Source: Vulcanisaeta distributa JCM 11213 (GTDB taxonomy: Archaea; Thermoproteota; Thermoprotei; Thermoproteales; Thermocladiaceae). From it: a stretch of DNA of 64,000 nt. The translations under genes and the position numbers were made by a program. Positions 59,553 through 64,000 of this stretch are shown here, piece after piece; within the stretch, counting starts at the first letter, position 1, and every line of letters begins with the position of its first letter. Under the pieces are notes generated by a model, which did no database searches, was not told the origin of the DNA, and saw only the letters and a program-made list of their open reading frames with translations. The stretch spans positions 62,001-126,000 of the forward strand of contig BBCS01000003.1 in the NCBI GenBank assembly GCA_001316125.1, in the 5' to 3' direction.

Positions 59553-60384
59553 TTATGCCCTCGAATATACTATGTAGGCCTTTAACCCATTAAAATCATT
59601 GCTCCGTCCATATTCCCTAAGCATTAAGCCATCATCACTCATTGTCAGGACATACGCCTTGACGTAATCCTTTAATTGTATATTCTCCCTCGTCGTTATT
59701 ACCCGGATTATAATGCCCCCCCCTCTTATACGAAACCCTGTCCTCCCTACCCATCAATAGTAACTCAAGGGCTACCTGGATTGGTGAAACCCCCCCAACA
59801 ACCCTATATATCATGGTATGTCCGTGCTCACCAAATTCATATATCGCATCTAAATATGGCTTCACAATCTGCGAGTCCAGTAATGAGTCCATGACCAACG
59901 CCACAGAACCCCCATGATTAGTGACTGTATACACTATCTCCTCGAATCCCTGCGGTTCGTAATTAATCAGTCTCTGCATTGCGCAGGTACACTTAGTGAA
60001 CTCTAGGTAGCTCGTTGGTACACTGTCCGTGTAAAATGCAACCGACGTAGCCCTCAATACCCTATAGATCCTAAATGTCATACTTGGTATTGTGCCGAGA
60101 CCAATATCAATTACGTAAAGTCCTGGCGTTACGTCAACCCTATCCTGTGTAAAATTCCTAAAGTTAAGCCTATACATGTATCTTCTCCTCTCCTTCACGT
60201 CAAGGTACGCATCCACTAAACCCCCCCTCTTACGCAATAGATTAATGGCATTCCTAGCGGTCCTAGTTCCAAGCCCTGTACCATCTATTATCTCCTTAAA
60301 TGTGACGTAGGTCTTATTGTTTATTAAGTGTTCAAACTCTAGGTAATTTAATACCAACCTCGCTGATAGGGGGCAGTTCCTCAA
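59553..60384 (-). CDS. Winged-helix plus methylase-like protein of uncertain class (frameshifted)
   Basis: About 275 residues. N-terminal wHTH: FEHLINNKTYVTFKEIIDGTGLGTRTARNAINLLRKRG. The rest has GLYVIDIGLGTIPSMTFRIYRVLRATSVAFYTDS, which resembles the opening of tetrapyrrole or diphthine methylases, and YRVVGGVSPIQVALELLLMG, which resembles their VxGvSsxqaalA block. Glycine motifs are degenerate. After an 8-C run near 59715-59722 the frame shifts to QLKDYVKAYVLTMSDDGLMLREYG. Could be a regulator derived from a methylase fold. Confidence 0.5.
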
Positions 60385-60474
60385 GTGAACCTACAGTCTC
60401 CTCCTCTTCCTCATCATGCCTATTAATCATTATAAAAATTTGGATACTAATCCAAAAATAAATTTTCTTACGTG

Positions 60475-61446
60475 TCAGCGTCTATTGAATCCGTATTTCC
60501 TAATTATGTAGTTGTAGGCAGAATACGCGGCAAGGGCTCCCTGCCCGGCAGCCACCACTATCTGCCTAAAGTCCCTTGGCGTTAGGTCCACGCAGTCCCC
60601 CCCAGCCGCGTAAATGCCTGGTATGCTTGTTTCCATTAGGTGGTTGACCTTTATGTAACCATCCTGTGAGAGCTCAAGCCCAATCCTCTTAAATAAGTCG
60701 ACAGGCGGCTCCGCGCCTATTTCGACAAATAAACCATCAAGCGGGAACTCAAATACCTCCTTCGTGTCAACCCTCTGCAGTATTGCCTTCCTAAGTAGTT
60801 TATCACCCTGTAACTCCTTAACCACGGTGTTCCATATAATCTCAATCTTCGGATTCTTAAGCAGCAGGTCCTGGTAATACTTCTGGGCCCTTAACTGATT
60901 CCTCCTATGGATTATGTAGACCTTACTCGCGTACTCAGTCAGCAGTAATGCCGCCGACGCCGCTGAGTCACCACCACCAACCACCGCCACGACCTTACCC
61001 TTAAATAATGGTGCATCGCAGGGTGCGCAGTAGCTGACGCCTCTGCCGTTGTATGTGTCCTCGCCAGGCACGTTAAGCTTCCTCTTCTTTTCGCCTACCG
61101 TGAGTATTACGGTCCTTGCAGTATACTCATCGCCATTTAGCGTATAAACCTTGAATAAATCGCCATCCCTCTCCACATTCTCGACAGAATCAATTACTAT
61201 CGGTACGTTGTAATACTTAACATGCTCCTCAAACTTACTAACTAGGTCTGGACCCATAATCCTTGTGTAACCAAGGTAATTCTCAACCCACCCAGCCTTA
61301 GCCACCTGCCCACCGATCTCCTCAGTGATTATTATCGTACTCATGCCATACCTAGCCGCATATATGGCTGCTGACATGCCCGCTGGTCCTCCGCCGATTA
61401 TTACTGTATCGTAAACCTTCCCTGTTAATTCCTCACTAACCCCCAA
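60475..61446 (-). CDS. trxB: Thioredoxin reductase
   Basis: 323 residues, intact frame. FAD motif VIIGGGPAGMSAAIYAARYG, redox pair SYCAPCDAPLF, NAD(P) motif VVAVVGGGDSAASAALLL, and the C-terminal FAD block, which should be GIYAAGDCVD. A 7-base run at 60597-60603 makes it AAGGDCVD. Reduces thioredoxin or related disulfide proteins. The extra Gly lies in the ribityl/FMN-binding turn and would be very unlikely in a working enzyme. Confidence 0.95.
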   Translation of the reverse strand: MGVSEELTGKVYDTVIIGGGPAGMSAAIYAARYGMSTIIITEEIGGQVAKAGWVENYLGYTRIMGPDLVSKFEEHVKYYNVPIVIDSVENVERDGDLFKVYTLNGDEYTARTVILTVGEKKRKLNVPGEDTYNGRGVSYCAPCDAPLFKGKVVAVVGGGDSAASAALLLTEYASKVYIIHRRNQLRAQKYYQDLLLKNPKIEIIWNTVVKELQGDKLLRKAILQRVDTKEVFEFPLDGLFVEIGAEPPVDLFKRIGLELSQDGYIKVNHLMETSIPGIYAAGGDCVDLTPRDFRQIVVAAGQGALAAYSAYNYIIRKYGFNRR

Positions 61447-61530
61447 AATCCATCTTAGTGACTGATATCTTAAATGCGCTGCTCATTAAGCCGTAGGAGA
61501 CGGAATTTAATAAAAACCTAACGCAGCTAA

Positions 61531-62521
61531 TTATTGTCCTTTATGAGTGCAATTCCTAGTCACGGAGTCTCTGATTCTTTGCGCATTCTCCTCAGGCACG
61601 GAGTCGTACGTGAAGTTACCGCCACCAGTCTCCATGCCGGCTGCATACTTGATCTTATCCTCCTCCCTAAGAATGCCGTAAATCTCAAAATGCAAGTGAT
61701 AATATGGATAATCACCCTTCAGCGGTGCCTGATGCATAACCAATATATATGGCATTGGCTTGCTAAATACGTGCTTTAATCCACATAATGATACCTTAAG
61801 TACCTCAGCTAAACCCCCCCTAATCTCATCCTTAGTAAGTTCCGTAATTAATTGAATATGTCTCTTTGGGTAGATATGGACCTCAAAGGGCCAGTGCGAG
61901 TAGAAGGGCATGAATGAGACCCAGTAATCATTACCATAAATTAGTCTCACATTATCCTTAAGCTCAGCGCTTAATATGTCGCAAAACAAGCACCTACCAT
62001 GGTTACTAAAGTATTCCTTGGCGCTATTGAGTTCTCTTTCAACTTTAATAGGCGTAAACGGTAACACGTATATTTGACTATGAGGATGCGTTAGTGAGAC
62101 CCCCTATCTCCCTACCTTATTCCTAAACCAAAGGAAGTAATGCGCATAAGCCTTACCTGACTCCCTCCTCACCTTATCAATTACCATGTTTAGCACATAC
62201 TCAATTTGATCAATAGATAAGTCACTAACATCATCAATGTCATGCTCAGGGGGTCTCAACAACCACGTAGCACTTACCCGCTGATTTACTGGTCCTATAA
62301 AACCAATGATTACTAGGTTCAGGTGGGTTCTCCATGAGCATTGGGTACCTATTCTCGAGTATTAATGCCCTCCAACCATAACCAGTCTCTGGGTTTCCAG
62401 GGCAGAATGGGCAGTAATTGCTTGGTTGCCACGGCCTAAAACGCCTAATGTTAGATACAAGAACCCACTCCCCCCCAAGTGTTGGGTCCCACCTAAGCTC
62501 CATGACAGGCTTATTAACCAT
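61531..62521 (-). CDS. galT: Galactose-1-phosphate uridylyltransferase (frameshifted)
   Basis: Transfers UMP between UDP-glucose and galactose-1-phosphate. N-terminal zinc half-site RPWQPSNYCPFCPGNPET, middle HDIDDVSDLSIDQIEYVLNM (another frame), active-site block GVSLTHPHSQIYVLPF, second Cys pair CLFCDIL, VHIYPKRHIQLI, and PYYHLHFEIYG. Breaks near 62260 and 62095 (the latter a C5 run). The start overlaps the galK stop by eight bases. Confidence 0.9.
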
Positions 62522-63792
62522 GAACCATCACCCCCCCATTATCTATACTAACGACCCAACCCCCCCTCGGAGCCAAACCCCCCCTGCTTAGAACCTTACT
62601 CAGTATCTCCTTAGCCGTAGTCTCATCCTTAACGAGCGCGATGACCGAGCCTCCCAAGCCGGCTCCGGACAATTTAGCCCCCCCATACGCACCCTCATTC
62701 ACTAGGAAGTTAACTAGCTCATCTATTATGGGTAGGCTCACATCGTAATACTCACTAAGTAATCTATGTTGGTAAGTCATAACCCTGCCAATTAACGCCT
62801 CTCTCCAGTCATAACGTGAAATTAAACTATCCACCTCTGCATTGCTTAGGTTCAGTGTCCTCATTAGGTCCTTAATATCGACAGCCTCCCCCCTGATGAC
62901 CTTCAATGCCAATTTCGTGCTTTCATTAGCCCTTAACGTATATAATATCCTCCTCCTAGACGCGTCACTTAATCCTTCGATGTATTGTGATATTTCATCC
63001 TCTCTTATTTCATCCCAATGAACCTCCCAATAATGAGTCCCAAGCTTCTTCCTTAAACTCCCAGGTACATCCATACTAAGTAATTTATTGAGGCCCTCAT
63101 CAATCTCCTGCTGCCGCTTAGGATGTATGTCCGCGGTGCTATGCCTAATGCCCGTATCCACGACTAGGAATACTCCATTAAGGCGTGGTAGAACCTCAAC
63201 ATTGTAGGGAGGCTTAGTCTCTATGACTACGACGTCCCCCCCAAAGGCAGCGGCATATTGATCAAGCCTACCACAGGGTATACCCATGATATCGTGCTCA
63301 GCCTCATACGCTACTTCAGCAATGGCCTTTCTATCGAGGTTAAACCCATTAATAGCATTAATCGCTGAGCTAACGCCACTAATAATGTGCCACTACTTCC
63401 AAGTCCTGATGCTATCGGCACATTACTACGTATCCACGCCCTAAAGGGGGGGTTGATGGGGGGGTAACCGTGCTTCATAAACGCCATTATAAGGGCCCTA
63501 ACATAATCGCCAAACCACTTACCACCAAGCAATTTTAACTCGCTTAATGAGAATTTATCGACATACTTCACATTATCATCCCTTAGATTACCCGATGCCA
63601 CCATAAACTCGCCCTGAGACTTGGAAATAGCGATGTAGGTCCTTAGGTTGATACCAACGGCAACGACGGGTAACCCCCCCTTATAGTCCTGGTGCGTATT
63701 GAGGAAGTCTAGTCTACCTGGTGCTGAGGTTATTAGGTTGGTTCCTCATTAAAGAATTCCCTGAACTCCTTAGCGACTATGTTTACAGTCAT
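62514..63792 (-). CDS. galK: Galactokinase, GHMP family (frameshifted)
   Basis: Phosphorylates galactose for the Leloir pathway. ITSAPGRLDFLNTHQDYKGLP (with a 7-base run at 63674-63680 adding a Gly), NVPIASGLGSSGTLLVALAQRL is the GHMP ATP-binding motif 2, GRLDQYAAAFGGD, and KLSGAGLGGSVIALV is motif 3. Breaks near 63733 and 63300. About 400 residues. Overlaps galT downstream. Confidence 0.9.
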
Positions 63793-63857
63793 AATTACTG
63801 GGGTATGCTTTACGCCATGTATTAAAGGATTAAAGGGCAACCCATTGATTAAGTATT

Positions 63858-64000
63858 GTGGTTAGGGTACGCAGGGAGGTCATTATGGGTTTGACTGTTA
63901 ACATTCTAGAGTTTGACCATGGGGTTGAGACGGTGGAGGCGGCATCTAGGGAGAGTGGTGAACCCACGAGTAAGATTGTTAAGACACTATTACTTAAGGC
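63858..64000 (+). CDS. YbaK/aminoacyl-tRNA deacylase-like protein (5' part)
   Basis: Partial, continues past the window. LEFDHGVETVEAASRESGE followed by SKIVKTLLLKA is the opening of the YbaK/ProRS-editing fold (xxTVEEAAxxxGxxxxxIVKTLV). Starts GTG 63858 or ATG 63885. Would remove mischarged amino acids from tRNA. Divergent from galK. Confidence 0.7.
   Translation, partial: MVRVRREVIMGLTVNILEFDHGVETVEAASRESGEPTSKIVKTLLLK

Noticed and set aside
1..64000. Programmed ribosomal frameshifting or RNA editing at G-runs to explain broken genes
   Set aside because: The breaks hit dozens of unrelated housekeeping genes, fall on many different run types, and the +3 changes also disrupt a tRNA helix and catalytic motifs. 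Sequence error is far simpler. Kept only as a remote alternative.
1..64000. CRISPR array or cas genes
   Set aside because: No regularly spaced direct repeats and no Cas protein seen; the only RuvC nuclease is the TnpB-like element.

Overview
The window is archaeal and most likely from a hyperthermoacidophilic Thermoproteales crenarchaeon near Vulcanisaeta or Caldivirga (inference). Support comes from archaeal-only genes (ribosomal P1, aIF2-beta, Pth2, AGOG glycosylase, DUF2208), an intron-containing tRNA-Cys, a C/D-box sRNA candidate, PaREP1 and PaREP2b family proteins, and sulfur-respiration genes.

The dominant global signal concerns base quality. Runs of G or C cluster at lengths 7 and 8, runs of 6 are almost absent, and runs of 4 remain common. 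Where a protein signature or RNA helix can be used as a ruler, a 7-run should be a 4-run. The tRNA-Cys acceptor stem, thioredoxin reductase AAGD, PurB GSSxMPxK loop, radical-SAM CxxxCxxC, methyltransferase motif I, PurA TRVGAG, Pth2 and TatA each gain exactly one Gly or Pro. A second layer of single-base indels (4-runs read as 5, 3-runs read as 2) breaks about half of the genes into two or more frames. I read both as probable consensus or assembly errors, so broken genes are reported as one CDS with the frameshift noted, unless there is independent evidence of real decay.

Layout. 1-5.3 kb: PaREP2b-like genes, a GC-rich non-coding stretch with a strongly folded RNA candidate, a secreted protein and decayed ORFs. 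5.3-17.3 kb: housekeeping and membrane genes (pth2, methyltransferase, tungsten aldehyde oxidoreductase, enoyl-CoA hydratase, ribosomal P1, MBL hydrolase, S2P protease, AGOG, phosphomevalonate dehydratase small subunit, peroxiredoxin). 17.4-19.7 kb: tatA, tatB-like and tatC with a ModE-like regulator. 19.7-22.1 kb: HEPN/MNT pair, PaREP1 protein, doxA and doxD. 22.4-34.3 kb: duplicated regulator pairs, then a sulfur or polysulfide reductase-type operon (NrfD anchor, Tat-exported molybdo-subunit, Fe-S subunit, TorD chaperone, polyferredoxin), a secreted repeat protein and another regulator pair. 34.4-37.6 kb: an M24 peptidase gene split by a 1.33-kb TnpB-like element. 38-49 kb: a GlcD/HdrC/HdrB-type oxidase complex and an orphan HdrB-like gene, aIF2-beta, radical SAM protein, MFS transporter, CBS protein, C/D sRNA and acetoacetate decarboxylase-like protein. 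49-57 kb: VapBC, purB and purA divergently placed, an FAD dehydrogenase, tRNA-Cys, PaREP1 and an MNT-HEPN locus. 57-59.6 kb: DsrE, TusA, an SQR-like flavoprotein and DUF1641. 59.6-64 kb: a methylase-like regulator, trxB, galT/galK, and the start of a YbaK-type deacylase.

Functional theme: inorganic sulfur metabolism (DoxDA thiosulfate oxidation, a molybdo sulfur or polysulfide reductase, DsrE/TusA sulfur carriers with an SQR-like enzyme). Tat genes for exporting folded cofactor proteins lie in the same region.
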